Shown one piece after another: positions 1 through 7,969 of a stretch of 64,000 nt of DNA. Location: contig NZ_FOUZ01000012.1 in the NCBI RefSeq assembly GCF_900115015.1, positions 62,001 to 126,000 of the forward strand, written 5' to 3'. This DNA is from Algoriella xinjiangensis (GTDB taxonomy: Bacteria; Bacteroidota; Bacteroidia; Flavobacteriales; Weeksellaceae). The notes under the pieces were generated by a model. It did no database searches. It worked only from the letters and a program-made list of their open reading frames with translations, and had not been told where the DNA came from. Position 1 is the stretch's first letter, and every line of letters begins with the position of its first letter. The position numbers were made by a program, and so were the translations under genes.

Positions 1-880
1 TATTAAGCCCACCAACTGGCAATAACTTATGCCAACCTTCTTTAGACGCTATAGGATCGCTTGCATTACTTATTAATACAAAATCGTGTTTTAATGGGCT
101 TTCAAAATTTGCAGGTATCACACGGTAAGTACCGGTATTTGCATCAACTTTTTTAGTTGTAAATTCCTCTTTTATCCAATTATAATCTTTTTCGTTATTA
201 TGATATACATTATTCACTGAAAAATTATGATCGAATGTACAGCTGTTTATTATTGAATTTTTACTTAATAATTCTCCTGTATTTGCATCAATCACTAATT
301 CATATAATGGTAGATTTAAGGTAGGTTCATCATTAGCCTCTTTTATTGATGCTAAAACTAACCAACCTAATTTTAATCCATCTGCTGTATTATAATAAGT
401 TAAAATCTTTGGATTATCATTCGAAAAAATAAGTTGATTATCCTTATTTGTTTTACTTATTAATTGCTCTTTAGAAGAATTCTTCGCATCATTAAAAACT
501 ACAAATTCTTTTCCTATACTAGCAGCAAATTTTTGTACTGCATTTTCTGCCAATAATTTTGGAGAAACAGTTAAATTATTATTTGTATTTACCGAAACAA
601 AATTGTTATTAAAGTTTAAAACTTTTTTGTCTTTAATTTGAAATGTCCCAAACGTATGATAAACTGGAATACCATTAACTGTTTGTTCTATTTTAACATA
701 ATCACCAACTTCGTTACCAATAACATTTTCAGTAACAACATTGTATGTAATTTGAGTTTTTAACTCACCCTTACTTTGAGCTTGGTTTAAATAATCATCC
801 ACAATTTGTGTAGAACTCTGCGCAAACATGGTTCCAGATGTCATACTTAAGAGGATTAATAGAAAGTAATTTTTTCTCAT
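1..880 (-). CDS. M36 (fungalysin)-type exported metalloprotease, partial, N-terminal part only
   Basis: The reading frame is open from an ATG at 880 to the left window edge, giving about 293 residues with no stop. It begins with a signal peptide (MRKNYFLLILLSMTSGTMFAQ region) cut after AQ. The next part carries the FTP propeptide signature QTVNGIPVYHTFGTF at about residues 70-85. Near the window edge the frame reads DPIASKEGWHKL, which resembles the ASPFGWHDT stretch that precedes the catalytic domain of Bacteroidota M36 proteases. The zinc-binding HExxH motif and any T9SS C-terminal domain would lie outside the window, so catalysis and secretion route are inferred. By family knowledge the product is a secreted zinc endopeptidase kept inactive by its propeptide. 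It is monocistronic as far as can be seen. Confidence 0.8.
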   Translation of the reverse strand, partial: MRKNYFLLILLSMTSGTMFAQSSTQIVDDYLNQAQSKGELKTQITYNVVTENVIGNEVGDYVKIEQTVNGIPVYHTFGTFQIKDKKVLNFNNNFVSVNTNNNLTVSPKLLAENAVQKFAASIGKEFVVFNDAKNSSKEQLISKTNKDNQLIFSNDNPKILTYYNTADGLKLGWLVLASIKEANDEPTLNLPLYELVIDANTGELLSKNSIINSCTFDHNFSVNNVYHNNEKDYNWIKEEFTTKKVDANTGTYRVIPANFESPLKHDFVLISNASDPIASKEGWHKLLPVGGLN

Positions 881-1150
881 TTTTTTGGAGTTTTATTGAA
901 TAAGATTAAATGAAGCGAGATGTTTTCTTAACATTTACTTTCAATAAAATTAACATAAAAATCAAACGAAAATCATTATCAAACCCTCCTAACTATGCCT
1001 ATAGTCATTTTGTAGACTAATGGTTGTTTATTTAAATAACTATACTAATGATATTCAAAAAGATACAAAATGGCGAATATTTATTGTAGACTAATTGTAG
1101 ACACTTACTAAGTGTCTACATTATCCATAAATAAGAAAAATAATCTATTT
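881..1150. other. Intergenic region with repeated GTAGAC elements
   Basis: This is the upstream region of the protease gene. No ORF is supported. It contains GTAGACTAA at 1012-1020 and 1086-1094 and a perfect 10-bp inverted repeat, GTAGACACTT at 1097-1106 and AAGTGTCTAC at 1110-1119, with a 3-base spacer. Neither side of the repeat has a T-run, so it does not look like a terminator. An operator or an RNA hairpin in a long leader are both possible. Confidence 0.4.
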
Positions 1151-1183
1151 AATTAAAAAAACCTAAGCAAAAGCTTAGGTTTA
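1151..1183 (-). terminator. Rho-independent terminator of the GreA/GreB-like gene
   Basis: Inverted repeat AAACCTAAGC (1159-1168) / GCTTAGGTTT (1173-1182) with a 4-base loop, followed on the minus strand by a run of Ts (complement of 1154-1160). Confidence 0.8.
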
Positions 1184-1208
1184 TAAAGTCTATTTTGAGT
1201 TTTTAAGA

Positions 1209-1577
1209 TTATTCTACGTTTAGAATTTGGTATTTCTTATCACCATCTGCAGTTGGCCAATTAATAATATCTCCTGTTTTGTAACCAACCGTTGCTAAAC
1301 CTTCGTCCATTAAAATAGAATGTCTCTTCTTTTTTGGTTTGGCTTCATCTGGTCCTACAAAATTATATTCCATTTCTTGGTTGGTAGATAAATCCTTAAT
1401 CGTTACTTTTTTACCAATTGTTACTATTTCGTTTGGTAAATCTTTGCGCAAAACTTGTTTTGCATTTTTTAATTCTGCTAATAAAACTTCCTCTTGAGTT
1501 TGAGTTACTTTTTTTCTTCTTAAATGATCTTTTACTAAATCGTAAACGCCTGTTGTCAATAAAATATTTGTTGTCAT
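1209..1577 (-). CDS. GreA/GreB family transcription elongation factor-like protein (C-terminal domain)
   Basis: The 122-residue product has a short N-terminal helical part (about 1-50) rather than the full coiled coil of GreA. The rest follows the Gre C-terminal FKBP-like domain: VTIKDL at about 58-63, the YNFVGPDEA block at about 71-79 that matches the family YxLVGPDEAD motif, and GYKTGD near residue 98. Proteins of this size bind RNA polymerase near the secondary channel, as GreA and Rnk do, but whether this one stimulates transcript cleavage is unknown because the acidic coiled-coil tip is missing. It stands alone, with its own terminator at 1159-1182. Confidence 0.75.
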   Translation of the reverse strand: MTTNILLTTGVYDLVKDHLRRKKVTQTQEEVLLAELKNAKQVLRKDLPNEIVTIGKKVTIKDLSTNQEMEYNFVGPDEAKPKKKRHSILMDEGLATVGYKTGDIINWPTADGDKKYQILNVE

Positions 1578-2006
1578 AATGATAAATTCTTAGTCCATTC
1601 TTTAAAAAAGTTTAGCGCAGACCCAAACATAAAAATAGGTGAAATTAAATCACACGTATTTTAATGTAAAACTTGTTTCAAAAAATTTGAACGATTAATA
1701 AATATAAAAGTAAATGGAGGTTCCCTGTTTTGGATCGTAACAGGGATTAGTTTATAAACTCTTTAGAGCCTCGTAAGAAAGTATCATCATGTAAATAAGC
1801 CAACGACAACTGTAAGCTTGATAAACTAAAGGCTAATATGATATATAATTTTGTTGTCATTAATCTTATATGATGTTAAAATCAAATTTACAACAATGTT
1901 TTAGATAAAACAATCTTTAACAGTCAAATAAAGGTTTTTCAACCATTCGCTGATATTTTTCATTGTTCTACGTGCAAAGACTTTCTACTTTTACAAAAAA
2001 TATAAA
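1578..2006. other. Intergenic region, possible 37-codon ORF and a promoter
   Basis: About 430 bases separate the Gre-like gene from the metal locus. The only ORF of note is on the minus strand at 1747-1860: 37 codons, starting MTTKLYIILAFSLSS and resembling a signal peptide with a short tail. It has no recognisable relatives that I can name. A plus-strand promoter-like pair, TTG at 1963-1965 and TACTTTTA at 1986-1993 with a 20-base spacer, sits just before the first gene of the metal locus. Confidence 0.4.
1747..1860 (-). CDS. Possible 37-residue secreted peptide or gene remnant
   Basis: ATG at 1860 to TAA at 1747. The first 20 residues are hydrophobic and end LSLA, followed by YLHDDTFLRGSKEFIN. 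No Shine-Dalgarno sequence is evident, which is common in this phylum. It could be a real small protein, the stump of a deleted gene, or chance. I do not recognise it. Confidence 0.2.
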   Translation of the reverse strand: MTTKLYIILAFSLSSLQLSLAYLHDDTFLRGSKEFIN

Positions 2007-2387
2007 CTGAAAAATTTTTTATTCATAGTAACCGTTGTAATTATAAGCTGCAGACCACTTTTTGCAGTGATAGATTATGCCGTAAATTATGAAAAAATTG
2101 TAACCGAACTTTGTATCAATCGCAATCGTCCAGAACTTACATGTAATGGAATTTGTTATTTAAAAGACGAAATTGCGAAAAGTGCAAAAGACCAACAATC
2201 AAAAGATAAATTACCTACCGCTTTTAAAAGCTTAGATTTATTTGTAGAAACCACTGTTTTAGAAGTTCCTTCAACCAATTTTTCTAAAAACAAGAATCAA
2301 ATAAAAGATACTTTTTTAGATTATTCTTCTCTATTTTATTTACAAAAAACAATTCAGCCGCCAATTAAAGCTACATATTTTAGTTAA
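2007..2387 (+). CDS. Small membrane-anchored protein with C-x9-C-x3-C motif (metal locus)
   Basis: A standard-start reading gives 106 residues from a GTG at 2067, but the open frame continues upstream into a membrane segment (KNFLFIVTVVIISCRPLFA). This makes CTG at 2007 the better start and gives 126 residues. The promoter-like TACTTTTA at 1986-1993 would put the RNA start near 2000, which agrees. After the membrane segment come C36, C46 and C50 in the context LCINRNRP...CNGICYLK, shared with the next gene (same spacing). Such Cys clusters beside MbnP and MbnH genes suggest a metal-handling role, but no function is established. Its paralogue starts 37 bases downstream. Confidence 0.65.
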   Translation: MKNFLFIVTVVIISCRPLFAVIDYAVNYEKIVTELCINRNRPELTCNGICYLKDEIAKSAKDQQSKDKLPTAFKSLDLFVETTVLEVPSTNFSKNKNQIKDTFLDYSSLFYLQKTIQPPIKATYFS

Positions 2388-2423
2388 TTTTTTAATTTAT
2401 GTATCATTTATGCTTAACCTTTT

Positions 2424-2810
2424 GTGCTGAAAATAATTTACACGAAATGTTATAACGCACCTATTTTTACGTTAATTTTTTTACTTGCTTTTCGCGCATT
2501 AATTCCTTTTACAATCTATTTTACTTTTCAGGAAAAGATTAAGGAAACGCTGTGTATTAATCTCGATAAACCTGAGATAATGTGCAACGGAAAATGCTTT
2601 TTGGCAAAGCAATTAAATCAAGTAGATGATCTTCAACATTCATCAAATATTCAAAAAAACATTCAGTTTAGTGATGTTTTTATTTCGGATGAGATTGATT
2701 TTTCTACACTCGAACAATGTAAATTTATTGCGAAAAAACAGTTCACTTTTTGGAGAAATAATTACTTTTTTCAGTGGAAAATTTCACTGTTAAAACCACC
2801 TATTGTTTAA
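2424..2810 (+). CDS. Small membrane-anchored protein with C-x9-C-x3-C motif, paralogue of the preceding gene
   Basis: The 128 residues start at GTG 2424 (a CTG follows directly). A hydrophobic segment at about 12-34 (IFTLIFLLAFRALIPFTIYF) precedes C44, C54 and C58 in LCINLDKPEIMCNGKCFLAK. The spacing is the same as in the preceding protein, so the two are paralogues. The C-terminal half is polar with a few aromatic residues and shows no known domain. The gene lies in the metal locus, 84 bases before the MbnP-like gene. By position it may deliver or sense copper or iron at the inner membrane, which is inference only. Confidence 0.7.
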   Translation: MLKIIYTKCYNAPIFTLIFLLAFRALIPFTIYFTFQEKIKETLCINLDKPEIMCNGKCFLAKQLNQVDDLQHSSNIQKNIQFSDVFISDEIDFSTLEQCKFIAKKQFTFWRNNYFFQWKISLLKPPIV

Positions 2811-2827
2811 TTTTTAGACTAAAATAA

Positions 2828-2860
2828 TTGTTTGAATAAACTAAAAATTTATTCGAACAA
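2828..2860. other. Inverted repeat between the small Cys proteins and mbnP-like gene
   Basis: A 13-bp imperfect inverted repeat (2828-2840 and 2848-2860, one G-T or mismatch position) with a 7-base loop and no T-run afterwards. It may be an mRNA-processing or stability hairpin, or an operator. Confidence 0.4.
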
Positions 2861-2894
2861 GCTCATTATGCTTAAAAATTAAACAATTAATAAA

Positions 2895-3737
2895 ATGAAA
2901 AATTTAAATAAAATATACACTTCTACACTTCTAATAATCCTTACAATTTTTATGTCATGTTCTACAAACGATGACGATTTTTCTACAATTGATGCAGATA
3001 AAACAGGAAATATTCAACTAAAATTTGAGAATGGTTTCGAAAATCTTGGTGGAATTGTGCTTAATAAAACCACACAAACTTCTGCAAATGGTCAGAAATA
3101 TAATTTTACGACGCTTAAATATATCATTAGTAACATCACACTAATTGATGAAACGGGGAACGAATATGTTTACCATAAAAATGATGCAGACAAAGGCGCA
3201 TTTATCATCGATCAAGAGAAAGCAGTTGCAAATATAATTTATGTAGACTTAAAAGATATTCCTCAAAATAAGTATACAAAAGTAAAATTTGGTTTAGGAA
3301 TTCATCAAAATGCGTATTTATTGGGTTATGACGGACAAGCTCAATTTTGGGATAAAGCAAAAGAAAATGGCATGACGTGGTCGTGGGCTGCTGGTTATGT
3401 TTTTGTAAAACTAGAAGGTTTATACGGAACAACTGAAGCTACAAAACCGTATAAAAACCATACCGGAAATATGGGAAATGTTGTTGCAAATAATACGGCA
3501 GATTTATACCGAGAAATCACTCTAAATCTACCAACTACAGCGCGTGTAACATCAAAAATAAAACCTGCAATTCATATTATGGCAGATTTAAATCAATTTT
3601 TGAGTGGCGAAAAAAACTTGACTTTAAATACAAGTACCGAAAACGCAATGGGTTCTTCACAACATCTTATAAATCTAACAGATAATCTAACAAAAATGTT
3701 TAGAGTAGATCACGTTCATAACAACGAATCGAACTAA
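2895..3737 (+). CDS. MbnP-like copper-binding lipoprotein
   Basis: The 280-residue protein has a lipoprotein signal with the lipobox ending at C22 (FMSC). The mature part matches the MbnP family: GNIQLKFENGF at 38-48, then LKYIISNITLID, and the block GMTWSWAAGYVFVKLEG at 159-175 with W162 and W164. In characterised MbnP proteins copper binding depends on a tryptophan converted to kynurenine by the partner di-haem enzyme MbnH. Here the partner gene follows after 28 bases. The likely location is the outer-membrane or periplasmic face. The C-terminal region is rich in His and Asn (FRVDHVHNNESN), a further possible metal site. Substrate metal is inferred from the family. Confidence 0.85.
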   Translation: MKNLNKIYTSTLLIILTIFMSCSTNDDDFSTIDADKTGNIQLKFENGFENLGGIVLNKTTQTSANGQKYNFTTLKYIISNITLIDETGNEYVYHKNDADKGAFIIDQEKAVANIIYVDLKDIPQNKYTKVKFGLGIHQNAYLLGYDGQAQFWDKAKENGMTWSWAAGYVFVKLEGLYGTTEATKPYKNHTGNMGNVVANNTADLYREITLNLPTTARVTSKIKPAIHIMADLNQFLSGEKNLTLNTSTENAMGSSQHLINLTDNLTKMFRVDHVHNNESN

Positions 3738-3765
3738 ATCTCATCATTTTAAAACAAAAAAACAA

Positions 3766-4809
3766 ATGAAAAATATTGTTTTATTAGTCTGTTTTACACT
3801 CAATTTTATAAGTTGTACAAACAATGATATTGACAGAGGAATTCCTATTAATGAAAAATATGAGTTAAAATATCCGTCCTATTTTCCTTCGTTAACTTTT
3901 GATACAATTCGTTATCCACTTTCTAAAAATGGAATTGAGTTGGGTCGAAAATTATTTTATGATGGTCGTTTATCCCGTAATAATACGATTTCATGTGGAT
4001 TTTGTCACATTCAAGAAAATGCATTTACGCATCACGGACACAATGTTAGCCACGGAATTGATGATCGTTTAGGGATTCGAAATGCGCCTGCAATTCAGAA
4101 TTTAGCGTTTCTAAATCGCTTTATGTGGGACGGCGTAATTCATGATTTGGCGCAACAATCTATCTCGCCAATTTCTAACGAAGATGAGATGGATTCGTCT
4201 ATTGAAGAAATTGTGTCTAAACTTAAAAATGACACCAATTATCGTACTTTATTTAAAAGTGTTTTTGGAGATGAAAACATAAATGGCGAACGAATTTTGA
4301 ATGCACTTGGGCAATTTATGGCAGCAATGATTTCTTCAAATTCGCGCTACGATGCTTTTCTAAAAAAGGAAGGAAATTTAACTGATGAGGAAAAATATGG
4401 AATGAATTTATTTCAGCAAAAATGTTCTTCTTGCCATAATGGTGCATTATTTACCGATGAAACTTTTCGAAATACGGGGCAATATTATGATGCACAATAC
4501 AAAGATGGCGGGCGTTTTCGAGTGACTTTAGATTCTGTAGATTTTATGAAATTTCGTGTTCCGAGTTTACGCAATATTGAGTTAACAAAACCATATATGC
4601 ACGATGGTCGATTTTATAGTTTAGAGGCTGTTCTTAATTTTTATGATCAAAATGTAGAAAATCAAAAAAATCTTGATCCAATTTTAAAACAAAATGGACG
4701 AATCGGAATTCCGATGACCGAAAATGAAAAGAAAGCAATTATTACTTTTCTAAAAACATTAACTGATCAAAAATTTATTACTAATCCTGCTTTTGCAGAG
4801 TTCAATTAA
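3766..4809 (+). CDS. MbnH-like di-haem cytochrome c peroxidase family lipoprotein
   Basis: The 347 residues begin with a lipoprotein-like signal (NFISC, C17). Two c-type haem-binding motifs are visible, CGFCH at 77-81 and CSSCH at 220-224, the pattern of bacterial di-haem peroxidases and of the MauG/MbnH branch. The conserved NAPAIQNLAF and MWDGVI blocks lie at 106-125, and FRVPSLRNIELTKPYMHDG appears later. MbnH-type enzymes oxidise a tryptophan in their MbnP partner, whose gene is immediately upstream. A peroxide-reducing role is the alternative. It ends 5 bases before the outer-membrane protein gene, so the three form an operon. Confidence 0.85.
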   Translation: MKNIVLLVCFTLNFISCTNNDIDRGIPINEKYELKYPSYFPSLTFDTIRYPLSKNGIELGRKLFYDGRLSRNNTISCGFCHIQENAFTHHGHNVSHGIDDRLGIRNAPAIQNLAFLNRFMWDGVIHDLAQQSISPISNEDEMDSSIEEIVSKLKNDTNYRTLFKSVFGDENINGERILNALGQFMAAMISSNSRYDAFLKKEGNLTDEEKYGMNLFQQKCSSCHNGALFTDETFRNTGQYYDAQYKDGGRFRVTLDSVDFMKFRVPSLRNIELTKPYMHDGRFYSLEAVLNFYDQNVENQKNLDPILKQNGRIGIPMTENEKKAIITFLKTLTDQKFITNPAFAEFN

Positions 4810-4814
4810 AAATT

Positions 4815-5768
4815 ATGTCAACAAGATATTTCAACTTCATTCTATTGCTATTTTTCTCAACATTTGGTTGGGCAAAAACGGATAATGATTCAATTTTACC
4901 ATTCTATTTTACAGATACCGAGTTAGATTGTGATGCTTGCGGATGCGCTGCAACTTCGGCTTCAAATGGAATCGAAAATTTGATGGCATCTAATTTTATA
5001 GGTGTTCGATATTTTCATCAATTCTACAAAGCCAAAGAAAATGTATTTTCTAATCAACTTTCTCAAAAACAGAGTTTCAATACCATTCAATTATGGGCGA
5101 GAATTCCTATTCATAAAAAAATTGATGTTAGCGTAAGTTTGCCTTATCATTTTCATGAGAAAAATGGGCAAAATAAAACATCAATTTCAGGAATTGGAGA
5201 TTTAAATGTGATGGGAATTATTAAGATTATTCAACCAAAAGAAACAACTCAATCAATTAAACAATCCTTATCAACAGCGGTTGGAGTTAAAATTCCGATT
5301 GCTAAATTTAATCAACAAAATGCAGAAACAACAAACCCTAGTTTTCAATTAGGAACTGGAAGTTGGGACACACAGTTTGCCTTAAATTATCAATTAACGT
5401 ATTCTAATTCTTCTGTGCAATTTGTGACAGATTATAATTTGAAAGGAGAAAATAAAAAGCAATATAAATTTGGAAATCAATGGAATCAATTGGTTCAAAT
5501 TCAGCATTTATTTGTTCAGAAAAACGTCAAATTATTAGGTAAAATTGGTTTTCAGAATGAACTTTATTATGCTAATGAACAATTTAATGAGAAAATCCCG
5601 AAATCAAAAGGTGATGCGCAATTTTTGAAATTTGGAGTTGAAGGCGCAAGTAATCGTTTTAATTATGGAATTGAATATTATCAACCCATAAAATCAAATT
5701 TAAACTCTGGCGAAGTCGAAATTAAAAATCGATTTGGTGTCTTTTTAAACTATAATTTAAGTAAATAA
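4815..5768 (+). CDS. Outer-membrane beta-barrel-like protein with N-terminal CxxCxC motif
   Basis: The 317-residue product has a signal peptide (about 1-20, ending GWA). The mature N-terminus contains C39, C42 and C44 in CDACGCAATSASNG. The rest alternates polar and hydrophobic residues with many aromatic ends, as in outer-membrane barrels of the transporter/phenol-degradation meta family. It is the last gene of the MbnP/MbnH operon, 5 bases after the di-haem protein, and is followed by a strong terminator. A role in metal passage or in anchoring the complex in the outer membrane is likely. No transport activity can be read from the sequence. Confidence 0.7.
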   Translation: MSTRYFNFILLLFFSTFGWAKTDNDSILPFYFTDTELDCDACGCAATSASNGIENLMASNFIGVRYFHQFYKAKENVFSNQLSQKQSFNTIQLWARIPIHKKIDVSVSLPYHFHEKNGQNKTSISGIGDLNVMGIIKIIQPKETTQSIKQSLSTAVGVKIPIAKFNQQNAETTNPSFQLGTGSWDTQFALNYQLTYSNSSVQFVTDYNLKGENKKQYKFGNQWNQLVQIQHLFVQKNVKLLGKIGFQNELYYANEQFNEKIPKSKGDAQFLKFGVEGASNRFNYGIEYYQPIKSNLNSGEVEIKNRFGVFLNYNLSK

Positions 5769-5791
5769 TCAGACGAAAAAAAAGTAAAAAC

Positions 5792-5824
5792 AAAAAGGTT
5801 GAGCGTTGCTCAACCTTTTTTATA
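5792..5824. terminator. Bidirectional terminator between metal locus and CDGSH gene
   Basis: Perfect 13-bp stem (5792-5804 / 5808-5820), loop GTT, with A and T runs on both sides, serving the convergent genes. Confidence 0.9.
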
Positions 5825-5841
5825 TTATTAAAATTAATTCG

Positions 5842-6612
5842 TTAAAATACTTTTCCGTCTTGTTTTGGTTGATTTGGTAAACCGTCTTGAAACTGCATTG
5901 ACGCATGCGTACCGTCGCAAAAAGGTTTATTGGATGACTGTCCACAGCGGCAAATTGTTTGGCGATTTCTTACTTCATAAAACTCTCCTTTTGCACTTTT
6001 CAGTGGAATTCCGCCCCACAAAGCAATTGGTCCAGCCAACTTATTTCCGATATCTTCTATCAATCCTAAAACAACTTCTTGCTTTTCAGATTCAATCGGT
6101 TGATTGTTTTTATCCCAAACAATTAATCGTCCACTTGGGCAATGATGCGCCATTTCGACACTCAAATTCACAGATTCTTGGTTATCATCTTCTATTTGAT
6201 TCCAAACTCGTTTTCCATTGTCACAAAAACGCGCAAATGCACATAATTTTTCATCATCTGTTAAAGAAACTGCTGGTCCTTCTATCACTTCCGAAGATGC
6301 TAATTCTGGGTTAAATGTTGCATATTCTGTTAAATCGACACCATTTTCTGCTGCTTTTTTATGCGCACCATCACAATAAGGTTTATTTGCAGACAAACCA
6401 CATCTACACAAATACGTTTTATCCTTCGTTTCGAATTCTTCGCCTTCTTTATAATTAACAGAAATTCCTTTCGAATTTGGCACAATAAATTGCTGAACTA
6501 ATTTAGATTTTCCATGTAAAATATATGGTCCATTTTCGACAATTTCAACATAAATATTGTCTGGATTAAGGGTTGTGCCAATTTGGATATTTAATTTTGT
6601 ATTGTCATCCAT
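5842..6612 (-). CDS. Double CDGSH-type iron-sulfur protein with central divergent Fe-S region
   Basis: The 256 residues hold two CDGSH motifs (C-x-C-x8-C-x3-H): C69, C71, C80 and H84, and C221, C223, C232 and H236. Each is expected to bind one [2Fe-2S] cluster. A central part (about 115-170) has CAFARFCDNG and CPSGRLIVWD, resembling the mono-cluster region found in this two-CDGSH architecture. These proteins are cytosolic redox or cluster-transfer proteins. The gene is downstream of thioredoxin and tauE in the sulfur cluster, 69 bases after the thioredoxin stop, and is probably the last gene of that transcription unit, which ends at the 5792 terminator. Confidence 0.88.
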   Translation of the reverse strand: MDDNTKLNIQIGTTLNPDNIYVEIVENGPYILHGKSKLVQQFIVPNSKGISVNYKEGEEFETKDKTYLCRCGLSANKPYCDGAHKKAAENGVDLTEYATFNPELASSEVIEGPAVSLTDDEKLCAFARFCDNGKRVWNQIEDDNQESVNLSVEMAHHCPSGRLIVWDKNNQPIESEKQEVVLGLIEDIGNKLAGPIALWGGIPLKSAKGEFYEVRNRQTICRCGQSSNKPFCDGTHASMQFQDGLPNQPKQDGKVF

Positions 6613-6681
6613 AATAATAGTTTTAAGATTGATTTTGACAACCTTAATTTAAAACTTCTTGTTATTAGAATGAGTATAAAT

Positions 6682-6993
6682 TTAGTTATTTACGTGTTGA
6701 TTTATAATCGTTAACAAATCATCGCCAAACTTTACTCCGTAATGTTTCCAAAGTAATTTTCCTTGATGAAAAAGCATTAATGTCGGAACGCCTTGCACTT
6801 GATACATCGCATCAAATTGTATGGTATTCAATTTATCTAAATCAACATCTATTTTTATAATTTCGACATGATTTGGCAATTTTGTTTGTAAATCATCTAA
6901 AATCTCAACTTGCATTTTACATGGCGCACACCAAGCGGCATAAAAATCAATTAAGTAAAATTTATCGCTTTGTATTTTCTCTAATAAATCCAT
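6682..6993 (-). CDS. Thioredoxin family protein
   Basis: The 103 residues form a single thioredoxin domain with the active site WCAPCK (C22 and C25) and the cis-proline context QGVPTLMLF. There is no signal peptide, so it is cytosolic. The variant CAPC is unlike CGPC of general thioredoxin. It starts 2 bases after the tauE stop, hence is cotranscribed with the sulfur-anion exporter. It is likely a reductant for persulfide-carrying proteins of the cluster (inference). Confidence 0.9.
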   Translation of the reverse strand: MDLLEKIQSDKFYLIDFYAAWCAPCKMQVEILDDLQTKLPNHVEIIKIDVDLDKLNTIQFDAMYQVQGVPTLMLFHQGKLLWKHYGVKFGDDLLTIINQHVNN

Positions 6994-6995
6994 TT

Positions 6996-7790
6996 TTATA
7001 ACATTTCTTTAATTAATATAAATCCTGCAACAACTAAAATAAAATAACCAAAAATTGGTTTTAAACGTTTTGCATCAATTCGTTTTACAAGTTTATTTCC
7101 GATAATTATTCCGATTACAGATAAAATTGTCATTCCGATTAATAAACTCCAATTTAATTGATAAAATTGTTCATAATCACTTCCAAATCCCATTATCGAG
7201 TTAATTGCAACAATAAATAATGAGGTTGCAACTGCATTTTTCATCGGAACTTTGGCAAAAATAACTAAACCTGGAATAATTAAAAATCCACCACCTGCGC
7301 CCAAAATTCCTGACACAAAACCTATAATTAAACCTTGAAAAACCAATAATAAAATGTTTTTCTCCATCTTTTTACCACAATCTATACAGTCTTGTTGTTT
7401 ATTGGTAATCATGCTAAATGCGGCAAGAATCATGATGATTGCAAAGACCATCATTAGCATAAAATCTTTATGAAAAACACCAAATGATAAACTTATTTCG
7501 GTCGGAATTTGAGGCATTAAAAATTGTCGGGTCAAAACCATTGAAATAACAGATGGAACACCAAAAAGAATAACTAATTTAAAATTAACAAAACCTTCTT
7601 TTATCTTCGAAACACTTCCTATTAACGAAGTTATTCCGATAATAAATAGCGAATAACTTGTTGCATGCACAGCGTCAATCCCAAATAAATAAACCAAATT
7701 TGGTACAGTTAAAATAGATCCTCCACTTCCTATCATTCCCAATGTTACACCAACTATTAGTGTAACAAAATATCCTAAAATTTGTAACAT
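6996..7790 (-). CDS. TauE/SafE family sulfite or sulfonate exporter
   Basis: The 264 residues contain about eight membrane segments with the two family repeats, GMIGSGGSILTVPNLVYLFG near the N-terminus and GILGAGGGFLIIPGLVIF at about 160-178. TauE/SafE proteins export sulfite, sulfoacetate or related anions across the inner membrane. The start at 7790 is preceded by a GTTAC-ATTT-GTTAC operator centred 33 bp from a GACATTTG -7 element, placing it in the regulon of the Crp/Fnr gene at 11587-12216. It probably removes sulfite produced by the persulfide dioxygenase encoded upstream. Confidence 0.88.
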   Translation of the reverse strand: MLQILGYFVTLIVGVTLGMIGSGGSILTVPNLVYLFGIDAVHATSYSLFIIGITSLIGSVSKIKEGFVNFKLVILFGVPSVISMVLTRQFLMPQIPTEISLSFGVFHKDFMLMMVFAIIMILAAFSMITNKQQDCIDCGKKMEKNILLLVFQGLIIGFVSGILGAGGGFLIIPGLVIFAKVPMKNAVATSLFIVAINSIMGFGSDYEQFYQLNWSLLIGMTILSVIGIIIGNKLVKRIDAKRLKPIFGYFILVVAGFILIKEML

Positions 7791-7811
7791 TATTTGTTCT
7801 ATTTTCTACTT

Positions 7812-7855
7812 CAAATGTCGGAATAGATACACTATTTGGCAGTTACATTTGTTAC
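7812..7855 (-). promoter_or_regulatory. Crp/Fnr-type operator and promoter of tauE-thioredoxin
   Basis: GTTAC-ATTT-GTTAC at 7842-7855 (one half-site imperfect) centred 33 bp upstream of the -7-like GACATTTG (complement of 7812-7819). The same geometry recurs at three other places in this cluster, equivalent to about -41.5, a class II activator position. Confidence 0.7.
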
Positions 7856-7895
7856 ACAAGACAACTAAATTGAAGCAATATTTTACTCTTAATTC

Positions 7896-7934
7896 ATAAA
7901 AAAATGAGTTTCGAAAAACTCGAAACCCATTTTG
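7896..7934 (-). terminator. Terminator of the persulfide dioxygenase-rhodanese operon
   Basis: Stem GTTTCGA / TCGAAAC extended by ATG/CAT with one mismatch (7905-7930), followed on the minus strand by a T-run (complement of 7898-7904). Confidence 0.75.
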
Positions 7935-7969
7935 TAAACCAAATTATTATATTATTTATTTTTAAAAAT

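Noticed and set aside
5865-6314. 149-codon plus-strand ORF opposite the CDGSH gene
   Set aside because: It is antisense to a gene with clear double CDGSH motifs and has no recognisable domain.
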